A model generated the notes under the pieces. That model made no database searches. It saw nothing but the letters and a program-made list of their open reading frames with translations, and was not told the DNA's origin. The translations under genes were made by a program, and so were the position numbers. 64,000 nucleotides of DNA. Origin: Shinella kummerowiae. Lineage in GTDB: Bacteria > Pseudomonadota > Alphaproteobacteria > Rhizobiales > Rhizobiaceae. The stretch lies in NCBI RefSeq assembly GCF_009827055.1, contig NZ_WUMK01000008.1, forward strand, positions 329,088 to 393,087, given 5' to 3'. Numbering within the stretch: position 1 is the first letter of the stretch; every line of letters begins with the position of its first letter. Of this stretch, positions 45,088-54,493 are shown one piece after another.

Positions 45088-45681
45088 TCAGGCCAGCGAA
45101 CCCTTCGTCGAGGGAACGCGGCCCGCCTGGCGGGGGTCAATCTCGGTCGCGGTGCGCAGCACGCGCGCGACAGCCTTGAAGCAGGTCTCCGAGATATGAT
45201 GGTTGTTGGCGCCGTAGATGTTCTGGATATGCAGCGTGATGCCGGCATGCTGGGCGAGCGCGTTGAAGAATTCGCGCACCAGTTCGGTGTCGAAGGTGCC
45301 GATCTTCGGGGCCGAGAAATCGACGTTCCAGACGAGGAAGGGGCGGCCGGAGACATCCACGGCAGCGCGCGTCATCGTCTCGTCCATGGCGAGATCCAGC
45401 GAGGCATACCGCGTGATGCCGCGACGGTCGCCAAGCGCCTTGGCGATGGCCTGGCCGATGGCGATGCCGGTGTCTTCTACCGTGTGGTGATCGTCGACAT
45501 GCAGGTCGCCCTCGGTCTTGATCTGCATGTCGATCAGCGAATGGCGCGACAGCTGGTCGAGCATATGATCGAAGAAGCCAACGCCCGTCGAAATGCTCGA
45601 CGCGCCGGTGCCGTCGATGTCGACGGTGACCGAAACGGAGGTCTCGTTCGTCTTGCGCGAAACGCTGGCTGTGCGGGTCAT
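45088..45681 (-). CDS. hisB: Imidazoleglycerol-phosphate dehydratase
   Basis: A 197-residue manganese enzyme. The metal-binding motifs [14 protein letters not shown] and NNHHISE are both present, as are GFFDHMLDQ and SRHSLIDM. It has no HisB-N phosphatase part, so histidinol phosphatase must be elsewhere. It is the first gene of the leftward his-coaA unit. Confidence 0.97.
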   Translation of the reverse strand: MTRTASVSRKTNETSVSVTVDIDGTGASSISTGVGFFDHMLDQLSRHSLIDMQIKTEGDLHVDDHHTVEDTGIAIGQAIAKALGDRRGITRYASLDLAMDETMTRAAVDVSGRPFLVWNVDFSAPKIGTFDTELVREFFNALAQHAGITLHIQNIYGANNHHISETCFKAVARVLRTATEIDPRQAGRVPSTKGSLA

Positions 45682-45723
45682 TGCAGTCTCCGGTAATGTA
45701 TCGCCGCTCCTTAACAGGGCTCT

Positions 45724-45742
45724 TTATAAAAGACCAGTCTTT
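45724..45742 (-). promoter_or_regulatory. Candidate his operon promoter region with palindrome
   Basis: On the minus strand TTTATAAAG forms a -10-like sequence about 45 bases before hisB. It overlaps a perfect palindrome AAAGAC-CA-GTCTTT (45729-45742). No clear -35 box is visible. A repressor site is possible. Confidence 0.35.
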
Positions 45743-46411
45743 CGAGGGTTTTCAGCGCAGGCGGATGCGGCCCGCACGGGCGCCGCCGGGGTGAAAGCAT
45801 GGTCCGGAAAGCCGCGCGAAAGCGTTGCCTCTGGAAAGGGGTATAGGGTGGCTTCGCTTTCGCGCGGCCCAGGCGTTCTTCGGAGGCGGTCTAATCCTCC
45901 TTCAGGCATGGCAAGGCTTCGCTGCGCATCGTCTTCGCATCGCCTTGTCCGAAAACCGCTTTCGCAGGTTTCGGGGGCATGCGCGGCGATGCTTGCATGG
46001 CGGACCCAAGCCGACCCCGTGACCCGGGGAAGGGGGAAGCCTCGCCCGCCGGGGACGTCACGCCCCGGCGCTCCACGCCTCTCTCGCCCCTGCCGTACGT
46101 TTCGGCAGGATACGAAAGCGCCTCCTCCCGCCCGCATCGACACGTTACGCGATCCGTCCGGCGGCGGAAGGACGGTCAGGATACGGCAGGTTTGGGGGGT
46201 GGGGAAAATCGAGGACGGAAAAAAGCGAAAACAGGTCGGGATCGACGCCGATTGTTTTAGAAAACCCTCGCCATGCTCTCCTCGTCATCCTCGGGCTCGA
46301 CCCGAGGATGCAACTGTTGCGGTGAGGAGGCATGGATCCTCGGGCAAGCCCGAGGATGACGGAGGGAAGGGGTTGCGGGACTTTGTTCAGCAATCCCGCG
46401 GTCGCCGCCTC
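45743..46411. other. Gene-poor stretch between hisB and the small basic protein gene
   Basis: No reading frame here has convincing protein character: those present are rich in Arg, Pro and Ser and lack a plausible ribosome-binding site. It contains a 14-bp inverted repeat GCCGCGCGAAAGCG (45811-45824) with CGCTTTCGCGCGGC (45855-45868) and a 30-base loop, and a RIME-like element (46283-46361). Confidence 0.5.
46283..46361. repeat. RIME-like mosaic repeat 2
   Basis: Two copies of the CCTCGGG module: CATCCTCGGG-CTCGA-CCCGAGGATG (46286-46310) and ATCCTCGGGC-AA-GCCCGAGGAT (46335-46356), framed by CGTCAT and GATGACGG. Compare 13166 and 56719, which combine the CCTCGGG and GGTCGGG modules. Confidence 0.7.
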
Positions 46412-46540
46412 TTATTTCTTCTTCGTCGCGCTCTCGCTGTTCTTTACCTGCGACCCCAGTGTCGGCGGCGCCTTGGCGGCCACCTTGTCCTTCTTGGGTT
46501 TGCGCGTTTCCTTGTTGCTTCGAACCTGACCTTTAGCCAT
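46412..46540 (-). CDS. Small lysine-rich protein (42 residues)
   Basis: A 42-residue basic protein, MAKGQVRSNKETRKPKKDKV followed by a Ser/Thr/Lys tail ending in ATKKK. It has 11 Lys and no hydrophobic core, so it is probably unstructured and could bind nucleic acid (inference). The start has GGGAGA at the right distance. I recall similar short proteins starting MAKGQxRSN in rhizobia. It is divergent from hslV. Confidence 0.75.
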   Translation of the reverse strand: MAKGQVRSNKETRKPKKDKVAAKAPPTLGSQVKNSESATKKK

Positions 46541-46774
46541 TGCCGTCTCCCTCGGGTTGATGGGAGACAATAACCCGCTTATCGCGCGGCGAAAGCAAGG
46601 TTTATTTTTGCAGCGGATAGGGTTGCCGTTTCGGTGCGGGGCGTGTGCCGGCGCCGGGCGAGGTCGTGCCCGCTTGACGTTTGCAATTGTCGAAACGCCG
46701 CTTACATAGGAGACAACGAGGCCGCCTCGCTGGCGGTGCCATGCCCGGGATGCCGGGCTTTCGAAGGTACGCTT

Positions 46775-47335
46775 ATGAGTGAACACAATCCCTACGCTTC
46801 CATGCACGCCACGACGATCATCACCGTTCGCAAGGACGGCAAGGTGGTGATGGCGGGCGACGGCCAGGTAAGCCTTGGCCAGACGGTCATGAAGGGCAAT
46901 GCGCGCAAGGTGCGCCGGCTTGCCAAGGGCGACGTCATTGCCGGATTTGCCGGCGCGACCGCCGATGCCTTCACTCTGCTCGAACGGCTGGAAGCCAAGC
47001 TCGAGCAATATCCCGACCAGCTGATGCGCGCCGCCGTCGAGCTTGCCAAGGACTGGCGCACCGACCGCTACCTGCGCCGGCTCGAGGCGATGATGCTGGT
47101 GGCCGACAAGTCCGTCACGCTGGCGCTGACCGGCAATGGCGACGTGCTGGAGCCGGAACACGGCACCATGGCGATCGGCTCGGGCGGCAACTACGCCTAT
47201 GCGGCGGCCCGCGCACTGATGGACACCGACAAGTCTGCCGAAGACATCGCCCGTCGCGCCATGCAGATCGCCGGCGATATCTGCGTCTACACCAACCACA
47301 ATGTCGTGGTGGAGACGCTGGATGCCGATCGCTGA
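46775..47335 (+). CDS. hslV: ATP-dependent protease subunit HslV (ClpQ)
   Basis: A 186-residue threonine protease of the proteasome-like HslUV complex. The catalytic Thr follows a short propeptide at [25 protein letters not shown] and [12 protein letters not shown] are conserved. The ATG at 46775 has GAAGG upstream; earlier frames are not HslV-like. TTGACG at 46674 might be a -35 box, but no -10 at normal spacing is clear. Confidence 0.96.
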   Translation: MSEHNPYASMHATTIITVRKDGKVVMAGDGQVSLGQTVMKGNARKVRRLAKGDVIAGFAGATADAFTLLERLEAKLEQYPDQLMRAAVELAKDWRTDRYLRRLEAMMLVADKSVTLALTGNGDVLEPEHGTMAIGSGGNYAYAAARALMDTDKSAEDIARRAMQIAGDICVYTNHNVVVETLDADR

Positions 47336-47816
47336 GGCCTATGCCTTCCGGCCGGTGACGGCGGCCGACCTGCCGATGCTGGAACGCTGGCTGAATGCGC
47401 CGCATGTCCGGCGCTGGTGGGGCGAGCCGGCGGACGAGGTCGCCGGCATCGCGGCGGATTTCGACGAGCCGGGCATGGAGTCCTTCGTCGTGCTGCATGA
47501 CGGCGTGCCCTTCGCCTATCTGCAGGCCTACCGCATCGCTTCGGACGACCTGTCCTTCGGCGAGAGGCCGGAGCGCACCGTCGGCATCGACCAGTTCATC
47601 GGCCCGGCCGACATGGTCGGTATCGGCCACGGGCCGGCGATGATCGAGGCCTTCGTGCAAAAAGTCTTCGCCAAGGATATCGAACGGGTCGTGCTCGATC
47701 CGCATCCCGACAATGCGCATGCCATCCGGGCCTATGAAAAGGCCGGATTCCATGCTTTCGATCAACGCATGACTGAGGACGGCCCGGCGCTGATGATGGC
47801 CCGGGACCGTTGCTAG
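47322..47816 (+). CDS. GNAT acetyltransferase between hslV and hslU
   Basis: A 164-residue Gcn5-related acetyltransferase resembling AAC(6')-type and siderophore-acyl enzymes. [16 protein letters not shown] begins the fold, the region [20 protein letters not shown] is the acetyl-CoA loop, and [21 protein letters not shown] closes it. The start lies inside hslV (14-base overlap) and the stop is nine bases before hslU. The substrate is unknown; its place inside hslVU is typical for rhizobia. Confidence 0.85.
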   Translation: MPIAEAYAFRPVTAADLPMLERWLNAPHVRRWWGEPADEVAGIAADFDEPGMESFVVLHDGVPFAYLQAYRIASDDLSFGERPERTVGIDQFIGPADMVGIGHGPAMIEAFVQKVFAKDIERVVLDPHPDNAHAIRAYEKAGFHAFDQRMTEDGPALMMARDRC

Positions 47817-47825
47817 AGGAAACCC

Positions 47826-49130
47826 ATGACCAATTTTTCCCCCCGCGAGATCGTCTCCGAACTCGACCGCTACATTATCGGCCAGCATGACGCCAAGCGC
47901 GCCGTGGCGATTGCGCTACGCAACCGCTGGCGCCGCCACCAGCTCGAGCCGGACCTGCGCGACGAGGTGATGCCGAAGAACATCCTGATGATCGGCCCGA
48001 CCGGCGTCGGCAAGACCGAGATCTCGCGGCGTCTGGCGAAACTCGCCGGTGCGCCCTTCGTCAAGGTCGAGGCGACCAAGTTCACCGAGGTCGGTTATGT
48101 CGGCCGCGATGTCGAGCAGATCGTGCGTGACCTCGTCGAGGTCGGCATCGGCCTGGTGCGCGAGAAGAAGCGCGCCGAAGTGACGGCCAAGGCGCATGCC
48201 AATGCCGAGGAACGGGTGCTCGACGCGCTGGTCGGCGCCACCGCCTCGCCGGCGACGCGCGATAGTTTCCGCAAGAAGCTGCGCAACAACGAGCTGGACG
48301 ACAAGGACATCGAGGTCGACGTGGCCGATACCGGCACGCCCGGCGGTTTCGAGATCCCCGGCATGCCGGGCGCCAATATCGGCGTGCTGAACCTGTCGGA
48401 AATGTTCGGCAAGGCGATGGGCGGGCGCACGAAGAAGGTGAAGACGACGGTCAAGGATTCGTACAAGATCCTGGTCGACGACGAATCCGACAAGCTGCTC
48501 GACATGGAGCAGATCCAGCGCGAGGCGGTCCGCTCGGCCGAAAACGACGGCATCGTCTTCATCGACGAGATCGACAAGATCGCCGCGCGTGATGGCGGCA
48601 TGGGTGCCGGCGTGTCGCGCGAGGGCGTGCAGCGCGACTTGCTGCCGCTCGTCGAAGGCACGACGGTTGCCACCAAATACGGGCCGGTGAAGACGGACCA
48701 CATCCTGTTCATCGCCTCGGGTGCCTTCCACGTCTCGAAACCGTCCGACCTTCTGCCGGAGCTTCAGGGTCGCCTGCCGATCCGCGTCGAGCTGAAGGCG
48801 CTGACCAAGGAGGACTTCCGCCGCATCCTCACGGAGACCGAGGCGAGCCTCATCCGCCAGTACAAGGCGCTGATGCAGACGGAAAGCGTCGAGCTGGAAT
48901 TCACCGAGGATGCGCTCGATGCGCTGGCCGACGTGGCCGTCCAGCTCAATTCGAGCGTCGAGAATATCGGCGCGCGGCGCTTGCAGACGGTGATGGAGCG
49001 CGTGCTCGACGAAATTTCCTTCGAGGCGCCGGACAAGGGCGGCAACCGGCTCGTCATCGATGCCGACTATGTGAAGAAACATGTCGGCACGCTCGCGGCC
49101 AACACGGACCTGTCGCGCTACATCCTGTGA
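47826..49130 (+). CDS. hslU: HslU (ClpY) unfoldase ATPase
   Basis: A 434-residue AAA+ unfoldase. Walker A is [13 protein letters not shown], Walker B is [11 protein letters not shown], the pore motif is in GYVGRDVE, and the C-terminal tail RYIL inserts into HslV. The I domain (about 110-240) is present. AGAGGAAACCC precedes the start. Confidence 0.97.
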   Translation: MTNFSPREIVSELDRYIIGQHDAKRAVAIALRNRWRRHQLEPDLRDEVMPKNILMIGPTGVGKTEISRRLAKLAGAPFVKVEATKFTEVGYVGRDVEQIVRDLVEVGIGLVREKKRAEVTAKAHANAEERVLDALVGATASPATRDSFRKKLRNNELDDKDIEVDVADTGTPGGFEIPGMPGANIGVLNLSEMFGKAMGGRTKKVKTTVKDSYKILVDDESDKLLDMEQIQREAVRSAENDGIVFIDEIDKIAARDGGMGAGVSREGVQRDLLPLVEGTTVATKYGPVKTDHILFIASGAFHVSKPSDLLPELQGRLPIRVELKALTKEDFRRILTETEASLIRQYKALMQTESVELEFTEDALDALADVAVQLNSSVENIGARRLQTVMERVLDEISFEAPDKGGNRLVIDADYVKKHVGTLAANTDLSRYIL

Positions 49131-49137
49131 CGTTTCC

Positions 49138-49178
49138 GCACCGGTGGTCGCCTTCGCGACCGCCGGTGCCGGGTTTTT
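49138..49178 (+). terminator. Terminator of hslU
   Basis: Arms 49138-49151 and 49156-49169 (GCACCGGTGGTCGC against GCGACCGCCGGTGC) pair at 13 of 14 positions plus one G-T, with a CTTC loop. A TTTTT run follows at 49174. Confidence 0.85.
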
Positions 49179-49307
49179 GACGGCAAGGGGCCTCGACAGC
49201 AGGGGCATCGCGGCCTAGGTCATGGCCACGTCTGGCATCATTCCGACATGTTTCTCTTCCATCGGTCTCGCCATTCGCCGACATCACCAGAAGACGGAAC
49301 CGCAACC

Positions 49308-50255
49308 GTGCGACAGCTGATCCCTGTGCTTGCCCTCGCAGCCGCCCTTTTTGTCCAGAGCCAGACCGTGGCGATGGCCATCGACGTGGTGCCGGCCGGC
49401 AACCGCAATGCCGAGCAGCCGAACATCCCGGGTGCCTCCGTGCGCCGCACCAAGGCGGGCAAGACCTCCTTCGACGCGAAATACGAGAAGGTGCGCGATC
49501 TTCTCGCCAATGACCGCGACCTGACCGGCAAGATCAAGTCGGTTGCCGGCAAATACGGCATCGACCCGATCCACATGGTCGGCGCGATCGTCGGCGAGCA
49601 CACCTACAATGTCGACGCCTACGACCGGCTGCAGAGCTATTATGTCAAGGCAGCGTCCTATACCGGCAGCTTCCGCTTCGCCTATGAGGGCGAGCAGGTC
49701 GCGGATTTTGTCGATCGGCCGGAATTTGCGCAATGCGCGAGCAAAAAAGGCTCCTACGGGCTGTGGACCTGCCGCGAGGCGGTCTGGAACCGCTCGTTCA
49801 AGGGCCGCACGGTCGGCGGCACGTCCTTCCCGAACAACCGCTTCAGCGCGGTGTTCTTCCAGCCCTTCTATGCCGGCCAGACTTTTGGCCTCGGCCAGAT
49901 CAACCCGCTGACGGCGCTGACGCTGACCGACGACGTGGCGCGCATTTCCGGCTATGACCGGCTCGACGAAACGGATGCGGCCGGCGTCTACAAGGCGATC
50001 ATGGACCCTGACATTTCGCTCGCCTATATGGCAGCCTCGATCCGCCGCTCGATCGACGCCTACAAGAAGATCGCCGGCGTCGACATCTCGAAAAACCCGG
50101 GCGTGACGGCGACCCTCTACAACATCGGCAATCCCGACGCCCGCGCGAGCGCCTTCGCCGCCCGCCGCGCCACCGGCGAGGTGACCTGGCCGGAAGAGAA
50201 CTATTACGGCTGGCTGGTCAACGACAAGCTGGCCGAACTGCGGTCTCTCCTCTAA
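49308..50255 (+). CDS. DUF1402 secreted protein, possibly lysozyme-fold
   Basis: A 315-residue exported protein. The signal peptide runs from the GTG at 49308 (RQLIPVLALAAALF) to about SQTVAMA; an ATG 20 codons earlier lacks a ribosome-binding site and would bury the signal. The mature protein has VGAIVGEHTYN and FGLGQINPLTAL, which recall the Glu and the GLGQ/GLMQ-like motif of lytic transglycosylases. A peptidoglycan role is therefore likely, but unproven for this family. It stands alone. Confidence 0.8.
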   Translation: MRQLIPVLALAAALFVQSQTVAMAIDVVPAGNRNAEQPNIPGASVRRTKAGKTSFDAKYEKVRDLLANDRDLTGKIKSVAGKYGIDPIHMVGAIVGEHTYNVDAYDRLQSYYVKAASYTGSFRFAYEGEQVADFVDRPEFAQCASKKGSYGLWTCREAVWNRSFKGRTVGGTSFPNNRFSAVFFQPFYAGQTFGLGQINPLTALTLTDDVARISGYDRLDETDAAGVYKAIMDPDISLAYMAASIRRSIDAYKKIAGVDISKNPGVTATLYNIGNPDARASAFAARRATGEVTWPEENYYGWLVNDKLAELRSLL

Positions 50256-50308
50256 CTTCCGCCTCTATATCGGTTCACTCTTGACGTGAGCCGATCACAA
50301 GGAGGCAG

Positions 50309-51721
50309 ATGATGGACATGCGTCCCGAGCCGTTCGAACCGCCGGCGCCGATCCCGCGCACGGTGCCGCCGTCGAAGCTCGAGATCATCCGCACGGTGTT
50401 CCGCAATCCGCTGGAGCTGTGGGGCGAGCCGTCCTATACGTTGCCCTGGATCATGACGAGTTTCTTCGGCGAGAAGACGCTGATCGTCAACGATCCCGGC
50501 CTCATCAAATACCTGCTCGTCGACAATGCCGCCAACTACAAGATGGCCGTGGTGCGCCAGCTCGTGCTGCGGCCGATCCTGCGCGACGGGCTGCTGACGG
50601 CGGAGGGTGCCGTGTGGCGCCGCTCACGCAAGGCCGTCGCGCCGATCTTCACGCCGCGCCACGCCAAGGGCTTTGCCAGCCAGATGCTGGCGCAGTCGGA
50701 ACTTTATGCGCGGAAATACGACGGTGCCGAGGGCAAGGTCTTCGATATCGGCAACGACATGACGGAACTCGCCTTCGCCATCCTGTCCGAGACGCTGTTT
50801 TCCGGCGAGATCGTCACATCGTCGGCCAATTTCGCCGACGACGTGGACGACCTGCTGCACTCGATGGGCCGCGTCGATCCGATGGATCTGTTGAGGGCAC
50901 CCGCCTGGGTGCCGCGCGTCACGCGGATCGGCGGGCTGAAGGTTTTGGGAAAATTCCGCAAGATCGTGCGCGATACGATGGCGCAGCGTCAGAAACGCAT
51001 GGCAAGCGATGCGGGCGAGGCGCCGAACGATTTCCTGACCCTGCTGCTGCGCGCCGCCGGGCCGGAAGGGCTGACCATGGAGGAGGTGGAGGACAATATC
51101 CTCACCTTCATCGGCGCCGGGCACGAGACGACGGCGCGCGCGCTTGCCTGGACGCTCTATTGCGTGGCCAACAGCCCCCATGTGCGCGAGGCGATGGAAG
51201 CGGAAATCGACCTTGTGCTGGCAGGCGGTGCCGATCCGGTCGAATGGCTCGACCTGATGCCGTGGACGCGCGCCGCCTTCGAGGAGGCGATGCGGCTGTA
51301 TCCGCCGGCGCCGTCGATCAACCGTGAGGCGATCGCCGATGACGTCTGGACGAGCCCCTCGGGCGAGCGCGTGGAAATCCCGAAGGACGTGACCATCCTC
51401 GTCATGCCCTGGACGCTCCATCGCCATGCGCTGCTCTGGCAGAAGCCGCGCGCCTATATGCCGGAACGTTTTTTGCCGGAGAACCGGGAGGCGATCCACC
51501 GTTTCCAGTACCTACCCTTCGGGGCCGGCCCGCGCATCTGCATCGGCGCGACCTTCGCCATGCAGGAGGCGATCATCGCGCTCGGGGTGCTCATGCATCG
51601 CTTCCGCTTCGACATGACTGAAGAAACCAAGCCCTGGCCGGTGCAGCGCCTGACGACGCAGCCGGCTAACGGACTGGCGTTGCGGGTGACGGCTCGTCGG
51701 CCCGCTTCTTCGATTTCTTGA
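50309..51721 (+). CDS. Cytochrome P450
   Basis: A 470-residue P450 without a signal anchor. The oxygen-binding I-helix motif is GAGHETTA, the ExxR is EEAMR, and the heme ligand Cys lies in FGAGPRICIGATFA. The resemblance is to the bacterial CYP102-like or fatty-acid class in motif style, but the substrate is unknown and no ferredoxin or reductase gene is nearby. AAGGAGG precedes the start. The last 56 bases overlap the tail of the converging IalB-like gene. Confidence 0.93.
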   Translation: MMDMRPEPFEPPAPIPRTVPPSKLEIIRTVFRNPLELWGEPSYTLPWIMTSFFGEKTLIVNDPGLIKYLLVDNAANYKMAVVRQLVLRPILRDGLLTAEGAVWRRSRKAVAPIFTPRHAKGFASQMLAQSELYARKYDGAEGKVFDIGNDMTELAFAILSETLFSGEIVTSSANFADDVDDLLHSMGRVDPMDLLRAPAWVPRVTRIGGLKVLGKFRKIVRDTMAQRQKRMASDAGEAPNDFLTLLLRAAGPEGLTMEEVEDNILTFIGAGHETTARALAWTLYCVANSPHVREAMEAEIDLVLAGGADPVEWLDLMPWTRAAFEEAMRLYPPAPSINREAIADDVWTSPSGERVEIPKDVTILVMPWTLHRHALLWQKPRAYMPERFLPENREAIHRFQYLPFGAGPRICIGATFAMQEAIIALGVLMHRFRFDMTEETKPWPVQRLTTQPANGLALRVTARRPASSIS

Positions 51722-52217
51722 TCGTCTTGATCGAGGCGCAGGTCGCTTCCGGGTTCTTGCAGGGCTGATAGACGACGATCTCGCTGCCGCTGCCGTCATC
51801 CCAGATGGCCTGCACGGCGATCGTCTGCGCCTCGCCCGGCTTCAGGTTGAGATAGAGCCAGTTCTGGCTGTCGTCCGACGGCAGGTTGAAGGGCAGTTCC
51901 GGGTCGCATGCCGCCATCGGAAACGTCTTGTCGAGCGCGTCGGTGTTGATCGAGTAGCGGACTTCCTTCAGCCGGCAATGCATGGTCTGGAGCGCGGTGA
52001 AATAGATGAGTTGCTGGTCGGCGAATTCGCGGAACTGCACCCAGCCGGTCTGCTTGTTGGCGTCCAGCATCGCCTTGTAGATCGCCACGTCCGGGATCTG
52101 CGCCTTGTACTCCTCTTCCCCCTCTTCCTGCGCATGGGCGGGCAGGCTGCCGGCAAGGAGCGCCGTGCCGAGAAGAAGGGCCGCCAGAAGCGGCTTTCGG
52201 ATGGAGAGATCGATCAC
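51666..52217 (-). CDS. Invasion-associated locus B (IalB) family secreted protein
   Basis: A 183-residue exported protein. The GTG start at 52217 has GAGGAG upstream and gives a signal peptide (PLLAALLLGTALLAG) cleaved after LPAHA. The mature protein carries four Cys in total (MHCRL, MAACDPELPF, YQPCKNPEATC) and the SDDSQNWLYLNLKPGEAQ region typical of IalB-like domains. Function in free-living rhizobia is unknown. The Lys-rich C-terminal end is encoded opposite the end of the P450 gene. Confidence 0.8.
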   Translation of the reverse strand: MIDLSIRKPLLAALLLGTALLAGSLPAHAQEEGEEEYKAQIPDVAIYKAMLDANKQTGWVQFREFADQQLIYFTALQTMHCRLKEVRYSINTDALDKTFPMAACDPELPFNLPSDDSQNWLYLNLKPGEAQTIAVQAIWDDGSGSEIVVYQPCKNPEATCASIKTIKKSKKRADEPSPATPVR

Positions 52218-52309
52218 TGGGTGGACTCCTCGTTCTTTCATCTGATGTCGCCGGCGGGATGGTGGCAATCGGCTTGGACATGCAATAACACCATCCCAGA
52301 CCCGCTTTG

Positions 52310-52328
52310 AAAAGAGCCGGACTCTTTT
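52310..52328. promoter_or_regulatory. Inverted repeat between divergent IalB and hydantoinase genes
   Basis: AAAAGAG-CCGGA-CTCTTTT is a perfect 7-bp inverted repeat 34 bases before the hydantoinase start and 93 bases from the IalB start. It could be a regulator site; no regulator gene is adjacent. Confidence 0.35.
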
Positions 52329-52361
52329 GAAAGAGACGGCAGGCAGTCCGGAAGAATTCTC

Positions 52362-54368
52362 GTGGCAGAACAGTTATTACTCGGCATCGATACCGGCGGC
52401 ACCTATACGGACGCCGTGCTCTACAGCGAAACCCACGGCGTGGTGGCCCGCGCCAAGGCCCTCACCACCCGCCACGATCTTTCCGTCGGCATTTCGGGGG
52501 CGGTCGAAGCGGTGCTGGAGCAGGCGAAAGCCGCGGTTTCCGCGATCGGCCTGGTGTCCCTGTCGACGACGCTCGCCACCAATGCGCTGGTCGAGGGGCA
52601 GGGCGGCCGCGCCGGACTGGTGATGATCGGTTTCGGCCCGGACGACCTGAAGCGCGACGGGCTTGCCGATGCGCTCGGCAACGATCCGGTGCTGTTTTTG
52701 CCCGGCGGCCACAATGTGCATGGCAACGAGACGCCGCTCGACATGACGGCACTGGACGAGGCGCTGCCGACGCTGTCGCAAACCGTCTCCTCCTTCGCCG
52801 TCGCCGGTTATTTCGCCGTGCGCAACCCGGCGCATGAGCAGCGCGTGCGTGACCGCATCCGCGAGGTCTCGCATCTGCCCGTCACCTGCAGCCACGAACT
52901 GTCCTCCAAGCTCGGCGGCCCGCGCCGCGCGCTGACGACGCTGCTCAATGCCCGCCTCGTCTCGATGATCGACCGGCTGATCGGCGCCTGCGAGGATTAT
53001 CTCACGCGCCGCGGCATTCATGTGCCGATGATGGTGGTACGCGGCGACGGCGCCTTGATCTCGGCGGCCGAGGCGCGGCTTCGGCCGATCGAAACGATTC
53101 TCTCCGGCCCGGCGGCAAGCCTTGTCGGCGCGCGTCACCTGACGGGGCTCGACAATGCGGTCGTCTCCGATATCGGCGGCACGACGACGGATGTCGCGGT
53201 GCTCGATGGCGGCCGGCCGAAGCTCGATGCGGAAGGCGCCGTGGTTGGCGGCTACCGCACCATGGTCGAGGCTGTCGCCATGCGGACCTTCGGGCTCGGC
53301 GGCGATTCGGAGGTGCGCATCAACGATCGCGGCCTGAAGGCGAAGATCGATCTCGGGCCGCGCCGCTTCCTGCCGCTCAGCCTTGCCTCCGCGCTGCATC
53401 CCGATGCCATCCTGCCCGTGCTGGAACGCCAGATCCGCACGCCGCATGTCGGGCGCCACGACGGGCGTTTTGCCGTGCGCACCGGTGTGCCGGAGCGGCT
53501 GGCGAGCGGGCTTCAGCCGCAGGAACAGGCGCTCTACGACAAGATCGGTGCGGCGCCGCTGCCGCTCGACGGGCTGCTCGTCACCACGCTGCAGAAGGCG
53601 ACGCTCGACCGGCTGGTTGCCCGTGGCCTCGTGCATCTCTGCGGCATCACGCCGTCGGACGCCATGCATGTGCTCGGCGGGCAGGGCCAGTGGGATGCCG
53701 CCGCCGCCCGCCTCGGGCTGGAACTCGCCGCGCGCACCAAGGACGGCACCGGCCGGCCGATCGCCGAAAGCCCGGACGTCCTGGCGCGGCTCATCGTCGA
53801 CCGGCTGACCCGCCAGTCGGCGGATGTCATTCTCTCTGCCTGCCTTGCCGATGACGGGGTGGGCACGCTCGATCCGGCCAATTCCATTTCCATCGACCGT
53901 GCGCTTCACCGCGTGCCGGGCATCGTGACATTCCGCGTGGCACTCGACCGGCCGCTTGTCGGCCTCGGCGCATCGGCGCCGGTCTATTATCCCGATATCG
54001 CTGAAATGCTGGGCGCCGAATCGTCCATTCCGGCCGATGCCGGCGTTGCCAATGCCGTCGGCGCGGTCGTCGGCCAGGTGCGGGCCATAGTGACGGTCTT
54101 CGTAACCATGCCGGAGGACGGCGTCTTCATCGTCAATGGTGCGGGTGACAGTGTGCGCCTGATCGACGAGGCCGCGGCCTTCTCGCTCGCCAAGGAACGG
54201 GCGGTGACGGCGGCGCTGCATTCCGCCCGCACCAATGGTGCGGATGAACCGGTCGTGACGCTGTCGGAAGAAATCGACGCGCCGGAGGTGGAGGGCAGCC
54301 GCAAGCTCGTCGAGGCGCGTTTCACCGCCACAGCCAGCGGCCGGCCGCGCATCGCCGACGAGGCATAA
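52362..54368 (+). CDS. Hydantoinase/oxoprolinase A-type protein
   Basis: A 668-residue HyuA-like ATPase. The N-terminal GIDTGGTYTDAVLY is the phosphate-binding loop of the fold, STTLATNALVEGQGG is the family motif, and SDIGGTTTDVAVL is the second phosphate loop. HyuA proteins usually act with a HyuB subunit on hydantoins, oxoproline or as acetone-carboxylase-like enzymes; no hyuB follows here. The start is GTG with GGAAG upstream. The substrate is not known. Confidence 0.87.
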   Translation: MAEQLLLGIDTGGTYTDAVLYSETHGVVARAKALTTRHDLSVGISGAVEAVLEQAKAAVSAIGLVSLSTTLATNALVEGQGGRAGLVMIGFGPDDLKRDGLADALGNDPVLFLPGGHNVHGNETPLDMTALDEALPTLSQTVSSFAVAGYFAVRNPAHEQRVRDRIREVSHLPVTCSHELSSKLGGPRRALTTLLNARLVSMIDRLIGACEDYLTRRGIHVPMMVVRGDGALISAAEARLRPIETILSGPAASLVGARHLTGLDNAVVSDIGGTTTDVAVLDGGRPKLDAEGAVVGGYRTMVEAVAMRTFGLGGDSEVRINDRGLKAKIDLGPRRFLPLSLASALHPDAILPVLERQIRTPHVGRHDGRFAVRTGVPERLASGLQPQEQALYDKIGAAPLPLDGLLVTTLQKATLDRLVARGLVHLCGITPSDAMHVLGGQGQWDAAAARLGLELAARTKDGTGRPIAESPDVLARLIVDRLTRQSADVILSACLADDGVGTLDPANSISIDRALHRVPGIVTFRVALDRPLVGLGASAPVYYPDIAEMLGAESSIPADAGVANAVGAVVGQVRAIVTVFVTMPEDGVFIVNGAGDSVRLIDEAAAFSLAKERAVTAALHSARTNGADEPVVTLSEEIDAPEVEGSRKLVEARFTATASGRPRIADEA

Positions 54369-54493
54369 GTACGATTTTTTCCGTCAGGGAATAAATTCTT
54401 TATGCCTTTGCCGAATTGACTATGAATGAAAGCTCCGGAAAGTGGGACCATTCGGGATACTCCCCCTTGTCCCGCCATTCGGAGCCTTTTCAG

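Noticed and set aside
45593..46573. A 326-codon plus-strand frame across the gene-poor stretch
   Set aside because: It begins inside hisB antisense, passes through a RIME-like element and ends over the small basic gene; composition is Arg/Pro/Ser-rich with no start signal.
46673..46707. CTTGAC...CTTACAT before hslV as a heat-shock (RpoH) promoter
   Set aside because: Spacing is about 23 bases and the -10 part does not fit the RpoH consensus well, so no promoter was called.
52377..54221. A 614-codon minus-strand frame opposite the hydantoinase gene
   Set aside because: The hydantoinase has both phosphate loops and a good start; the antisense frame does not resemble a protein family.
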